A stretch of DNA of 8,268 nucleotides from Sphingomonadaceae bacterium (GCA_947446935.1 CANFIV010000052.1:1-8268); one strand, 5' to 3'. Counted from the stretch's first letter, positions 1 to 6,776 are shown. The notes: generated by a model from the sequence alone, not told the origin. Numbers and translations are program-made.

Positions 1-287
1 CCGGTCACCGGCAATTCGACCCACTTGTCGTCCAGCCGGTGCCGGTCGAGCCGCTCGAGGATCACGATCGGCCCGTCCACCACAGCGCGCAGGATGCGGA
101 ATTCGTTCTCTTTCGTCGGAGAAAAGAAGGGTTCGAGCACAGCTCTGACCCCGGCCGGACCATGCACGGTGCCGATAGGCGGCGGGTTGGTATATTCGCA
201 GGCATCTGAAATATATTGGAGCGCGATTTCGTAGTCGAGCGGCTCCATGGCCTTCAAAAAGGCTTTTACGATCTCGGCTGGCTGCAT
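1..287 (-). CDS. Limonene-1,2-epoxide hydrolase-like protein (SnoaL-like fold), 3' end cut by window edge
   Basis: The N-terminal 95 residues are visible; the C-terminus lies beyond the left edge. Enzymes of the LEH family add water to an epoxide in one step to give a diol. Family active-site residues are a Tyr-x-Asn pair that holds the water, then Arg-x-Asp, then a later Asp. The sequence shows Y32-T-N34 followed by PPP, and R79-L-D81 in the context ERLDRH, then a strand ending LPVTG. This matches the LEH pattern closely; the last Asp would lie outside the window. The helix-rich start and the stretch YTNPPPIGTVHGPAGV are typical of the cone-shaped SnoaL-like fold. The start is the ATG at 285-287, supported by AGGGAG at 297-302, 9 bases upstream. 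The gene follows the XRE regulator in the same direction, 110 bases after its stop. The natural substrate cannot be told, and 'limonene' is only the family name. Confidence 0.82.
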   Translation of the reverse strand, partial: MQPAEIVKAFLKAMEPLDYEIALQYISDACEYTNPPPIGTVHGPAGVRAVLEPFFSPTKENEFRILRAVVDGPIVILERLDRHRLDDKWVELPVT

Positions 288-296
288 GGCGGTAGT

Positions 297-302
297 CTCC
301 CT
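297..302 (-). promoter_or_regulatory. Shine-Dalgarno site of the LEH-like gene
   Basis: AGGGAG on the minus strand lies 9 bases before the ATG at 285-287. It fixes the start of this edge-truncated gene. Confidence 0.6.
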
Positions 303-356
303 GTGCTTCAATTGCCGGGATACATTTCCGCGCTTTTTCAGGGCGTCGCAATTACG

Positions 357-388
357 CCGGACGTCATCAATCCCGGACGTCATCAATC
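357..388. repeat. Exact 16-bp tandem duplication upstream of the LEH-like gene
   Basis: The unit ccggacgtcatcaatc occurs twice without a break, at 357-372 and 373-388. Each copy contains the palindrome GACGTC. The copies lie between the stop of the XRE regulator and the start of the LEH-like gene, about 70 bases before its ATG. Two identical sites on nearly the same helix face (16-bp step) suggest a double binding site for a regulator, possibly the adjacent XRE protein. The repeat itself is read directly; the operator role is inference. Confidence 0.75.
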
Positions 389-397
389 AAGGTGTGA

Positions 398-1207
398 TCA
401 ACTGGCCATCGCCCGAAACAGGGCTTCGGTCTCACCATCAGCCGGAAACATCGTCTCGATCCGCAGTTCATCGGTCGTCACATCCTGTGCCGTCCCGAAC
501 GTGGCGACGACCGCGAACATCGAGATTCGTTGCTCTCCCGCCGCAATCGTGAAGGGCACAACCGGCAGTAGTGCAGCTTCCGAAGCCGACCACAGGATCT
601 CGGGGTCCTGAAACGGTGCCAGTCCATCCAGCACCGCCTGCATTTCCGCGCCGCCCAGATCGTGCGCCTCGCGTTCCGCGCGCTGCCACAGCAAAGGCCC
701 GACCACCGACCAGTTGGTGACGAAGGGACGGACCCCCTGCGGGTGAAAGAACAGCCGCATCAGGTTGCGCGGGCCACCGCCGACCCGCTCCCAGATATCT
801 GCGCCGAGCATCGTGCCCAAAATCGTGCCGAGCCTATCGAACGGCCGGTTTGAGAGCAGCACATTCCACGCCCGATCGAGCGCCAGCGCCGGATAGGGTT
901 CATGCGCGGTCAGCATCATGCGCACCGCGCCCATCACTTGCGCCATCTGCGGGTCATCGAGGTCACGCGATTTGAACAGCGGAGCATAGCCTGCCGCCGT
1001 CAGCCAGTGGTTGCGCTCGCGCAGCGGCACTTCCAGCGCCTCGCTGAGTTGAAGAATCATCGTCCGACTCGGATTGGACCGGGCGGATTCTAGGAAACTG
1101 ATATGGCGCTGCGAAACCCCCGACGTCAGCGCCAGATCAAGCTGCGACCAGCGGCGCTTGTGGCGCCATTCGCGCAGGAGTCTGGGAAAGCCTTCTCCGA
1201 TATCCAT
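398..1207 (-). CDS. XRE-family transcriptional regulator with MmyB-like ligand-binding domain
   Basis: This is a 269-residue cytoplasmic DNA-binding regulator. Residues 7-63 form an XRE/Cro-type helix-turn-helix (LLREWRHKRRWSQLDLAL, then VSQRHISFLESARSNPSR, then LQLSEALEVPLRERN). Residues about 98-265 match the MmyB-like/MltR-type PAS-like sensor domain, with the hallmarks AHEPYPALALDRAWNVLLSN and, near the end, TFGTAQDVTTDELRIETMFPADGETEAL. Family members are thought to bind a hydrophobic ligand and often sit beside dehydrogenases or other small-molecule enzymes. Here the downstream partner is an epoxide-hydrolase-like gene, and a four-helix membrane protein diverges on the other side. The ATG at 1205-1207 has no clear Shine-Dalgarno site, so expression may be weak or leaderless. 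Length and both domains look complete. The assignment to family is firm; ligand and targets are unknown. Confidence 0.9.
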   Translation of the reverse strand: MDIGEGFPRLLREWRHKRRWSQLDLALTSGVSQRHISFLESARSNPSRTMILQLSEALEVPLRERNHWLTAAGYAPLFKSRDLDDPQMAQVMGAVRMMLTAHEPYPALALDRAWNVLLSNRPFDRLGTILGTMLGADIWERVGGGPRNLMRLFFHPQGVRPFVTNWSVVGPLLWQRAEREAHDLGGAEMQAVLDGLAPFQDPEILWSASEAALLPVVPFTIAAGEQRISMFAVVATFGTAQDVTTDELRIETMFPADGETEALFRAMAS

Positions 1208-1224
1208 GCCTGAATGTCGCAGGC
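1208..1224. promoter_or_regulatory. Small inverted repeat at the start of the XRE regulator gene
   Basis: gcctg (1208-1212) and caggc (1220-1224) form a 5-bp inverted repeat with a 7-base spacer. It touches the start codon of the regulator within the 103-base divergent gap. It could be an autoregulatory site, but the arms are short enough to arise by chance. Confidence 0.25.
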
Positions 1225-1298
1225 CATCACGCCCGCATCAATAACCTTGGAGGTAATTGATTCGCCCCGCAGCAATCGGCCACCAAGCGGCATTCCCT

Positions 1299-1304
1299 GA
1301 GGAG
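1299..1304 (+). promoter_or_regulatory. Shine-Dalgarno site deciding the start of the membrane protein gene
   Basis: GAGGAG ends 6 bases before the ATG at 1311, which favours that start over the in-frame TTG at 1257. The TTG has a GGAGG (1249-1253) only 3 bases upstream, which is too close to work well. Confidence 0.65.
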
Positions 1305-1310
1305 ATCACA

Positions 1311-1751
1311 ATGGTAAACCCTTTCTGGCGGTCATGGTTCGATAGCTGGTGCCTATCGATGATCCTGTTTGCACTGCTGGTGGCGGGCGGCGCGCTGGAG
1401 TCCACCGATGCGCCCTTCCGGCTCATGCTGGCCACGGTAAACGCGGGCGTGCACACGGGCGAGCCGATCGGGATCACGCCTGCCTTGCGGTTCGTGACCG
1501 GCGTGCTGGGCGGCGTGTTCTGCGGTTGGATCGTCGCGCTTTGGGCCACATTGCGATTCGCCATGGCCATGGGTAGCGCAGGTCGGCCGCTCTGGATCGC
1601 CTGCACGCTGGGCATGGGCACGTGGTACATCGTCGACAGCACGCTCTCGGTCTTGACCGGCTTCGCGCTCAACGTTGTGCCCAATACATTGGCGTTGGCG
1701 TTGTATGGCTTCGGCCTGATCGGGAGCGGCGCTCTGACACGCACCGCCTGA
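1311..1751 (+). CDS. Four-helix integral membrane protein of unknown function
   Basis: This is a 146-residue protein that I cannot place in a named family. Four hydrophobic segments are visible at about residues 13-31, 58-82, 93-115 and 122-142, joined by short loops, which predicts a compact inner-membrane protein. The N-terminus MVNPFWRSWFDSW is aromatic and carries an Arg and an Asp; the second helix ends in a basic LRFAM stretch. There is no signal peptide and no enzymatic motif. An upstream TTG at 1257 would add 18 residues without hydrophobic character and with a badly spaced ribosome site, so the ATG at 1311 is preferred. The gene diverges from the XRE regulator across a 103-base gap, so the regulator may control it. 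Its stop lies 5 bases from the convergent PBP gene. Codon usage and helix pattern leave little doubt that it is real. Confidence 0.8.
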   Translation: MVNPFWRSWFDSWCLSMILFALLVAGGALESTDAPFRLMLATVNAGVHTGEPIGITPALRFVTGVLGGVFCGWIVALWATLRFAMAMGSAGRPLWIACTLGMGTWYIVDSTLSVLTGFALNVVPNTLALALYGFGLIGSGALTRTA

Positions 1752-1756
1752 TCAGG
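1747..1756. repeat. 10-bp perfect palindrome between two convergent stop codons
   Basis: cctgatcagg is a perfect palindrome that includes the TGA of the membrane protein gene and ends one base before the stop codon of the PBP gene. It is too short and lacks a T-tract, so I do not call it a terminator. No better terminator is visible for either convergent gene. Confidence 0.35.
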
Positions 1757-3892
1757 TCAGTAGTTCGGCTTGAGCGTGGGCGAAGGACGCGGGCGCGGGG
1801 TATCGACCTGCCGTCCGGTAGCACGGTTGAGGAAGTCATCGCCCGCAGCCTGTGGTGGCCCACCGGCAGGTCCTTCGGGCACCGGCATGCCTTGCTCACC
1901 TGCCGGCGCGGCATCATCCGGCTGCTGCCGACCTTGCGCCCCAGGCTCAACGATATTGCCATCGGGATCGGCATAGAAATAGCCGTCTGGGTTGGCCTGC
2001 ATCGCCTCGTCATCAGGTTCCAGCTGCCATTGCGGCAACTTGAGATCGGTGTCGAACTTCTCGGTCGGGCGCTTGGCGGTGACAATTTTCATGTAGGCGG
2101 CGAAGGCGCGCGCGGGTGCGGTGCCGCCCTGAAGCCCGGGCACCGGATGCGCGTCGTCGCGGCCCATCCACACGCCCGTGGTGATCCCGCTGGAAAAGCC
2201 GAGAAACCAGCCATCCTTATTCGAGCTCGTCGTGCCGGTCTTGCCGGCAACCGGGCGACCGATCTGCGCGGCGCGGCCCGTACCGATGCTGACCGCGGTC
2301 TGCAGCAGATCGGTGATCCCGGCCGCGACATAGCTCGGCACGAGCTGCTGCACCGGATCGGGCCGGTGACTGTAAAGCACCTCGCCTTCGTTCGAGGTGA
2401 TCTTGCGGATGCCATAGGGGGTGACCGCATTGCCCTTGGCCTGGACCGCGGCAAAGGCGCGGACCATGTCGATCACGCGCACGTCGGACGAGCCGAGCAC
2501 CATCGAAGGCAGCGTATTAATGGGCGTTGTGATGCCGAAGCGGCGCGCCATGTTGGCCACCGCACCGAAGCCAACCTCGTTGCCGAGCTGCGCGGCCACG
2601 GTGTTCTTCGAATAGGCAAAGGCGGTGCGGACATCGATCGGGCCCGCATAAGTCCCGCCCGAATTGCGCGGGCTCCAACCGTCGATCGTTACCGGCTCGT
2701 CGGTCACTTTGGCATCAGGGGTATAGCCTGCTTCCAACGCGGCCAGATAGACGAACAGCTTCCACGCTGAACCCGGCTGGCGCACGGCATTGACCGCGCG
2801 ATTGTAGTTCGACGTGACGTAGTCGGTGCCGCCGATCATCGCGAGCACTGCGCCGTCGCGATCAAGACTGACGAGCGCGCCCTGCGCTCCGCCAGGTACA
2901 TTGGCCTGGATCGCCTCGGTCGCGGCGTGCTGGGCGGCGGGATCAAGCGTGGTCCACACCTCGATCGGCTGGTCGTTGTCTGGCAGCAGCAGATCGAGCT
3001 GCGGCAACACCCAGTCAGTGAAATAACGCGCCGAGTTCTGGCCCTGCTCGGCGGCAAGCTTCACGTTCTTGAGGTCGACCGCAGCAGCCTCGGCAGGGGT
3101 GATTTTCCCCGCTTCCTGCATGGTCTGAAGCACAACCTTGGCGCGGCCCACTGCTGCAACCGCATCGGCCGTGGGCGAATAGTGCGACGGCGCCTTGACC
3201 AAACCGGCGATGATGGCGGCCTCACCAAGGCTCAACTGCTCGCCCGAATGCCCGAAGAACTTACGGGCAGCCGAATCGACGCCATAAGCGCCGCCGCCGA
3301 AATAGACCTTGTTGAGATAGAGCTCGAGCACCTGGTCCTTGGAGAACTTCTGCTCGATCGCCATGGCCAGCAGCGCCTCGCGGATCTTGCGATCGAAGGT
3401 GCGGCTGTTGTTGAGGAAGATGTTGCGCGCAAGCTGCTGGGTGATCGTCGAGCCGCCCTGTCGCCAGTGTCCGCTCTGCACCCGAACCATGACCGAGCGC
3501 ACGATCCCTATCGGATCGACGCCCCAGTGATCGCGGAAGCGCCGGTCCTCGACCGAGATCATCGCATCCTTGAGGGCGTTCGGAATGCGGTCGTAAGGCA
3601 CCCACCGGCCATAACTGGGTCCGAGCGTAACGATTTCCGAGCCGTCGCTGGCGCGCACCACGATGGTCTGGCCGGTTTGGCTCGATTTCAGGCGCTCGTA
3701 GCTTGGAAGCGAGCGTTCGGTAATGAGCACCGCTACCGCCAGCGCCGCGAAACCAAGCAGCGCAAAGCCGGTGCCCCACACCACAAGCCGACGCAGCCAG
3801 CGGCCAAGGAACGAAGCTTCGCGTGGCTCCCGGCTCCGCCGGGGTGGCGTGCGATCCGGATCGGAACGGCGGGGAAAATCCCGTCTGGCCAT
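1757..3892 (-). CDS. PBP1A-family bifunctional peptidoglycan glycosyltransferase/transpeptidase
   Basis: This 711-residue class A penicillin-binding protein polymerises lipid II into glycan strands and cross-links the stem peptides in the periplasm. A basic, Arg/Pro-rich cytoplasmic tail (1-33) precedes one membrane helix (about 36-57). The GT51 domain follows, with the catalytic Glu in EDRRF (E115) and the GGSTITQQLARN motif (about 146-157). The transpeptidase domain shows S375-A-W-K378 (SxxK), S428-K-N430 (SxN) and K551-T-G553 (KTGT). All catalytic motifs are intact. The C-terminal 70 or so residues are rich in Pro, Gly, Gln and Asp and look disordered. I chose the ATG at 3890-3892 (MARRDFPRRS). 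An in-frame TTG at 3911-3913 would add 7 residues; neither has an ideal ribosome site. The gene lies 164 bases downstream of msrB and converges on the membrane protein gene. The exact paralogue (mrcA/ponA type) is not settled. Confidence 0.95.
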   Translation of the reverse strand: MARRDFPRRSDPDRTPPRRSREPREASFLGRWLRRLVVWGTGFALLGFAALAVAVLITERSLPSYERLKSSQTGQTIVVRASDGSEIVTLGPSYGRWVPYDRIPNALKDAMISVEDRRFRDHWGVDPIGIVRSVMVRVQSGHWRQGGSTITQQLARNIFLNNSRTFDRKIREALLAMAIEQKFSKDQVLELYLNKVYFGGGAYGVDSAARKFFGHSGEQLSLGEAAIIAGLVKAPSHYSPTADAVAAVGRAKVVLQTMQEAGKITPAEAAAVDLKNVKLAAEQGQNSARYFTDWVLPQLDLLLPDNDQPIEVWTTLDPAAQHAATEAIQANVPGGAQGALVSLDRDGAVLAMIGGTDYVTSNYNRAVNAVRQPGSAWKLFVYLAALEAGYTPDAKVTDEPVTIDGWSPRNSGGTYAGPIDVRTAFAYSKNTVAAQLGNEVGFGAVANMARRFGITTPINTLPSMVLGSSDVRVIDMVRAFAAVQAKGNAVTPYGIRKITSNEGEVLYSHRPDPVQQLVPSYVAAGITDLLQTAVSIGTGRAAQIGRPVAGKTGTTSSNKDGWFLGFSSGITTGVWMGRDDAHPVPGLQGGTAPARAFAAYMKIVTAKRPTEKFDTDLKLPQWQLEPDDEAMQANPDGYFYADPDGNIVEPGAQGRQQPDDAAPAGEQGMPVPEGPAGGPPQAAGDDFLNRATGRQVDTPRPRPSPTLKPNY

Positions 3893-4056
3893 CAGCTTTG
3901 TACCAGCTCCCAAAGGCAGTGCAGTGGGGGCAATGAGCCGTCACGAACCTCGTCACGACCGACAAGCTCCCCTGCGGACCGCTGTGCATAGGCGATTTGG
4001 AACACAGCGTTAACCCGGCGCGGGAGAAAGCATCGGGGACAAAACTATGTGTGTCC

Positions 4057-4455
4057 TTATTCTTCGGGGGTAAACTCGAGCGAAGCGCTGTTCATGCAGT
4101 AGCGCAAGCCCTCTGGTCCGGGTCCATCGGGGAAAACATGGCCGAGATGGCCATCGCAGCGCGCGCAGCGGACTTCCGTGCGAACCATGCCGTAGGAAAC
4201 ATCGCGCTCCTCCGCCACCGCTTCCGGATCGACCGGCGCGGTGAAGCTGGGCCAGCCCGAACCGCTGTCATACTTGCTGTCCGAGGTAAACAGCGGTGCC
4301 CCGCAACCAGCGCAGTGATACTGTCCGGTCAGCTTGTTCTTCTCGTATTTGCCGGTGAATGCCCGCTCGGTGCCCGCCTCGCGCAGCACGTGATACTGCT
4401 CGGGCGTCAGCCGCGCACGCCATTCCGCTTCGGTGAGGTTCATTTTGTCGGGCAT
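4057..4455 (-). CDS. msrB: Peptide-methionine (R)-S-oxide reductase MsrB
   Basis: This 132-residue cytoplasmic enzyme reduces the R epimer of methionine sulfoxide in proteins and so repairs oxidative damage. Visible hallmarks are two zinc-binding CxxC pairs (C48/C51 in CAGC and C97/C100 in CARC), the SGSGWPSF stretch (65-72), GHVFPDGP (105-112) and the catalytic Cys C120 in [11 protein letters not shown]. The length is that of a stand-alone MsrB domain, complete at both ends. At residue 66 a Ser replaces the resolving Cys of E. coli-type enzymes (SGCGWPSF), so regeneration must use another route; such Ser or Thr variants are known in the family. The start ATG at 4453-4455 is supported by GAGGAG at 4465-4470. 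The gene lies 84 bases after the NfeD gene on the same strand and may share its transcript. Confidence 0.97.
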   Translation of the reverse strand: MPDKMNLTEAEWRARLTPEQYHVLREAGTERAFTGKYEKNKLTGQYHCAGCGAPLFTSDSKYDSGSGWPSFTAPVDPEAVAEERDVSYGMVRTEVRCARCDGHLGHVFPDGPGPEGLRYCMNSASLEFTPEE

Positions 4456-4464
4456 CGATCAGGT

Positions 4465-4470
4465 CTCCTC
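4465..4470 (-). promoter_or_regulatory. Shine-Dalgarno site of msrB
   Basis: GAGGAG on the minus strand lies 9 bases before the msrB ATG and supports the chosen start. Confidence 0.6.
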
Positions 4471-4501
4471 GGGCTTTCGCCATGCTGCCGCAATATGGGG
4501 A

Positions 4502-4519
4502 TGCCCCGTCAGTGGGGCA
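4502..4519. repeat. 6-bp stem-loop in the NfeD-msrB gap
   Basis: tgcccc (4502-4507) and ggggca (4514-4519) form a GC-rich stem with a 6-base loop. On the minus strand it follows the NfeD stop and precedes msrB, but no T-tract follows. It could slow transcription or shape mRNA processing between the two genes; I do not call it a terminator. Confidence 0.4.
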
Positions 4520-4539
4520 ACCTCGCGTGCGGGTGGCAT

Positions 4540-4989
4540 TCAGTGCAGGTGTTCAACGATCAGCACGGTGCCCTCGGACCCGGTGATGCGCATGCGGGTG
4601 CCGGGTGCCGCATCGGGTCCGCGTACCAGCCATTCGGTATCACCGTGGCGCACACGCCCCGTGCCGCCCTCGATCACATGGGTGACAACCGCGCTCTGGC
4701 CGACGAGTTGGCCGCCGCGGTCGTTGAGCATCGGATCGGCACTCACCCCCGGATGCAACGCGAACCAGCGCCGCGCCGCGGCCAGCGCCAGAGCGCAAAG
4801 CACTACGAACAGGAGAATTTCCGCGTTCAGGCCAATCGGCATTGCCGCCGCGACCAGGCCGGTAACGAACGCCGCCGCAGCCAGCCAGATCAGAAAATAG
4901 CCCGGTGCAATGAGTTCTGCGATGGCGAGCGCCGCACCCAAAGCCATCCAGCCCCAGTGCAGTCCCAGTAGATCCTGCAAGATTGCCAT
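4540..4989 (-). CDS. NfeD family membrane protein (partner of the SPFH protein)
   Basis: This is a 149-residue protein of the short NfeD type. Three membrane helices occupy roughly residues 12-78 (WGWMALGAALAIAELIAPGY, then LIWLAAAAFVTGLVAAAM, then AEILLFVVLCALALAA). A C-terminal beta-rich OB-fold domain spans about 85-149, with GGQLVGQSAVVTHVIEGGTGRV and the typical WLVRG and PGTRMRITG strands. NfeD proteins are encoded next to stomatin/prohibitin-like proteins and are thought to work with them in organising membrane domains or quality control, as in E. coli ybbJ beside qmcA. The start ATG at 4987-4989 comes 4 bases after the SPFH stop, so translation is probably coupled. A longer reading from 5085 would add 32 Arg-rich residues overlapping the SPFH gene and is rejected. 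The helix after the first conserved Gly-Trp stretch and the OB domain are intact. Confidence 0.9.
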   Translation of the reverse strand: MAILQDLLGLHWGWMALGAALAIAELIAPGYFLIWLAAAAFVTGLVAAAMPIGLNAEILLFVVLCALALAAARRWFALHPGVSADPMLNDRGGQLVGQSAVVTHVIEGGTGRVRHGDTEWLVRGPDAAPGTRMRITGSEGTVLIVEHLH

Positions 4990-4993
4990 GGTC

Positions 4994-5974
4994 TCAGCCC
5001 TGAGCCGGCGGAGGGGGCCCGGGCACAATCCGCGGTGGCCGAGGTCCGCTCGGCGGCGGCGGAGCGGGCTTGGACCCGAGCGCATCGCCGATCAGATCGC
5101 CGATTCCGCCCAGCGCCCCGACCAGCTGCGTCGCCTCGATCGGGAACAGGATCGTCTTGGCGTTGGGCGAGGTGGCGAACTCCTTGACCGCTTCGACGTA
5201 TTTCTGTGCGATGAAGTAATTGAGGGCCTGCGTGCCCGACGAGGCGATCGCGTCCGATACCACCGCTGTCGCCCGCGCTTCGGCCTCTGCTGCACGCTCG
5301 CGCGCCTCGGCATCGCGGAACGCGGCCTCCTTGCGCCCCTCGGCCTCGAGAATCTGGGCCTGTTTCTGTCCTTCGGCCTTCAGGATTTCAGACGCGCGCG
5401 AGCCTTCGGCTTCAAGGATCTGCGCACGCTTCTCGCGCTCCGCCTTCATCTGCCGCGCCATCGCGTTGGAAATATCGGCCGGCGGGCGGATATCCTTGAT
5501 CTCGACCCGAGTGATCTTGAGACCCCATGGCGAGGTTGCGTGATCGACGACGTTGAGCAGGCGCGCATTGATCTCGTCGCGCTTCGACAAAGTTTCGTCG
5601 AGGTCCATTGAGCCCATCACCGTACGCAGGTTGGTGGTGGTGAGCTGCATGATCGCAACATAGAGATCGGAAACTTCGTAAGCGGCCTTGCCCGCATCGA
5701 GCACCTGAAAGAACACGATCGCATCGACACCAACCATCGCGTTGTCGCGCGTGATGATTTCCTGGCCCGGAATATCGAGCACCTGCTCCATCATGTTGAC
5801 CTTGTGGCCCACACGATCGACGAAGGGCATGATGAAATGGAGGCCCGGCTGCGCGGCCAGTGAGAAACGCCCGAGCCGCTCGATCGTATAGACATGGCCC
5901 TGACGGACCACCCGGATACCCGTGGCAAGGTAGATCACCACCAACCCCACCAGCAAAATCAGCAGTGCTTCCAC
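4994..5974 (-). CDS. SPFH/stomatin-like membrane protein (QmcA/YbbK type)
   Basis: This 326-residue protein has one N-terminal membrane anchor (about 3-19), an SPFH/band-7 domain (about 20-185) and a coiled-coil region. Diagnostic stretches include [47 protein letters not shown] and [13 protein letters not shown]. From 184 to about 238 the chain runs in near-perfect 11-residue steps ([33 protein letters not shown]), as in flotillins and stomatins. Such proteins assemble into large ring or cage complexes on membranes and partner with NfeD; the NfeD gene starts 4 bases after this stop. The C-terminal tail (about 301-326) is rich in proline. The start is GTG at 5972-5974, read with GGGGAGG at 5984-5990. 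It lies 65 bases after the upstream exported-protein gene on the same strand. Confidence 0.95.
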   Translation of the reverse strand: MEALLILLVGLVVIYLATGIRVVRQGHVYTIERLGRFSLAAQPGLHFIMPFVDRVGHKVNMMEQVLDIPGQEIITRDNAMVGVDAIVFFQVLDAGKAAYEVSDLYVAIMQLTTTNLRTVMGSMDLDETLSKRDEINARLLNVVDHATSPWGLKITRVEIKDIRPPADISNAMARQMKAEREKRAQILEAEGSRASEILKAEGQKQAQILEAEGRKEAAFRDAEARERAAEAEARATAVVSDAIASSGTQALNYFIAQKYVEAVKEFATSPNAKTILFPIEATQLVGALGGIGDLIGDALGSKPAPPPPSGPRPPRIVPGPPPPAQG

Positions 5975-5983
5975 GCCTTGGAT

Positions 5984-5990
5984 CCTCCCC
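5984..5990 (-). promoter_or_regulatory. Shine-Dalgarno site that supports a GTG start for the SPFH gene
   Basis: GGGGAGG on the minus strand lies 9 bases before GTG (5972-5974). The strong match makes up for the non-ATG start. Confidence 0.7.
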
Positions 5991-6039
5991 CTGCGGTCGC
6001 CTTCAGATTGTCGCTCGGATTACCGCATCGCGCGCCGGT

Positions 6040-6738
6040 TCAGTAGTGTGATTTCGCATCGGGCGCGGCGAGATCGTAGCAATGGGCAATGGCATAGTTG
6101 TCCACCCCGCCTGGCCGGTTCTCAGCCTCAATACGCATGGCATCGCGCGCCTGCTCGATCGCCGCATCGGCGCCGTCGCCGCTTGCGCCGCCGGTGATGA
6201 AGGCCGTGCGCGCCCGCGAGGCGAGCACTTGCGCCAGAGTCTGGAGATCGCGGGTCGCCGGGCTCTGCGGATCGCGCGTGCGCTCTTCCTCATAGGCCAG
6301 CCCGAGAATCGCGGCGCACTGGGCCAGATCGGGCACTTGCAGAGGGGGCACCGCCGCGTCGAGCCGGGCGAGGCAGGGCTTCACTTCGGCGGCGAGTTCC
6401 TTGTCCGGGCCCCTGTCCGAATCGGGGCCCGCACGGTGCTGCATCTCCGCCACTTCGGCGGTCAGCAAATCGCGGACGGCTTCCTGAGTCATGCCCGCAT
6501 CGCGCACCGCGCGTTCACCAACATCGGTGAAATAGCGTTTGCCGCGCACGGCCATAGGCGGAAGCGCCAATGCCGCAGCGCTGCCACGCGCCTGCTCGGA
6601 TGCAAGGATGGCGAAAGTGGCGGCACAATGCAGCTCGGCGCGGAGTGCCGTGTCAGGGACGGCAGGCGCGGCGGAGAGCGGAGAGAGCGCCATGATCAAC
6701 AAAGCGATCAGGCTGGCAGCGAAGGCAGTGCGAAGCAT
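6040..6738 (-). CDS. Exported protein of unknown function with two four-cysteine-paired halves
   Basis: I do not recognise the family. The 232-residue product begins with a clear signal peptide (MLRTAFAASLIALLIMALSP, cleavage near A23-A24), so the mature chain should be periplasmic. Four cysteines stand at 38, 122, 141 and 220. The two halves look alike: each opens with a Cys-Ala-Ala helix (HCAATFAILASEQARG at 37, QCAAILGLAYEEERTR at 140), continues with acidic/alanine-rich helices, and ends with Cys and a short hydrophobic run (KPCLARLD, AHCYDLA). This suggests an old internal duplication with one disulfide per half. The ATG at 6736-6738 is chosen because it gives the cleanest signal peptide; an ATG at 6760-6762 would add 8 residues, and neither has a good ribosome site. 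The reading open back to 7125 crosses a terminator and another gene and is not coding. It precedes the SPFH gene by 65 bases. Confidence 0.75.
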   Translation of the reverse strand: MLRTAFAASLIALLIMALSPLSAAPAVPDTALRAELHCAATFAILASEQARGSAAALALPPMAVRGKRYFTDVGERAVRDAGMTQEAVRDLLTAEVAEMQHRAGPDSDRGPDKELAAEVKPCLARLDAAVPPLQVPDLAQCAAILGLAYEEERTRDPQSPATRDLQTLAQVLASRARTAFITGGASGDGADAAIEQARDAMRIEAENRPGGVDNYAIAHCYDLAAPDAKSHY

Positions 6739-6776
6739 AGCTGGAGCATAGGCGTGCGCCATCGGCCCGTCTGCAC

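Noticed and set aside
1238..1744. Minus-strand open frame opposite the membrane protein
   Set aside because: The plus-strand reading has four clear membrane helices and a ribosome site. The minus reading is Pro/Ser/Ala-rich without structure.
1622..2770. Long plus-strand open frame (382 codons)
   Set aside because: It is antisense to the PBP gene and overlaps the end of the membrane protein gene. Its Arg/His-rich product has no domain, as expected of a GC-rich shadow frame.
2927..3991. Long plus-strand open frame (354 codons)
   Set aside because: It is antisense to the GT51 and transpeptidase coding sequence of the PBP gene and has no recognisable motif.
3997..4971. Plus-strand open frame across msrB and NfeD
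   Set aside because: It covers two well-identified genes on the other strand and has no motif of its own.
4990..5085. Longer N-terminus for NfeD
   Set aside because: It would add an Arg-rich segment read from the 3' end of the SPFH gene. The hydrophobic NfeD domain begins right after the ATG at 4989.
4910..5611. Plus-strand open frame across the SPFH gene
   Set aside because: It mirrors the coiled-coil repeats of the SPFH gene; its own repetitiveness is a by-product of those repeats.
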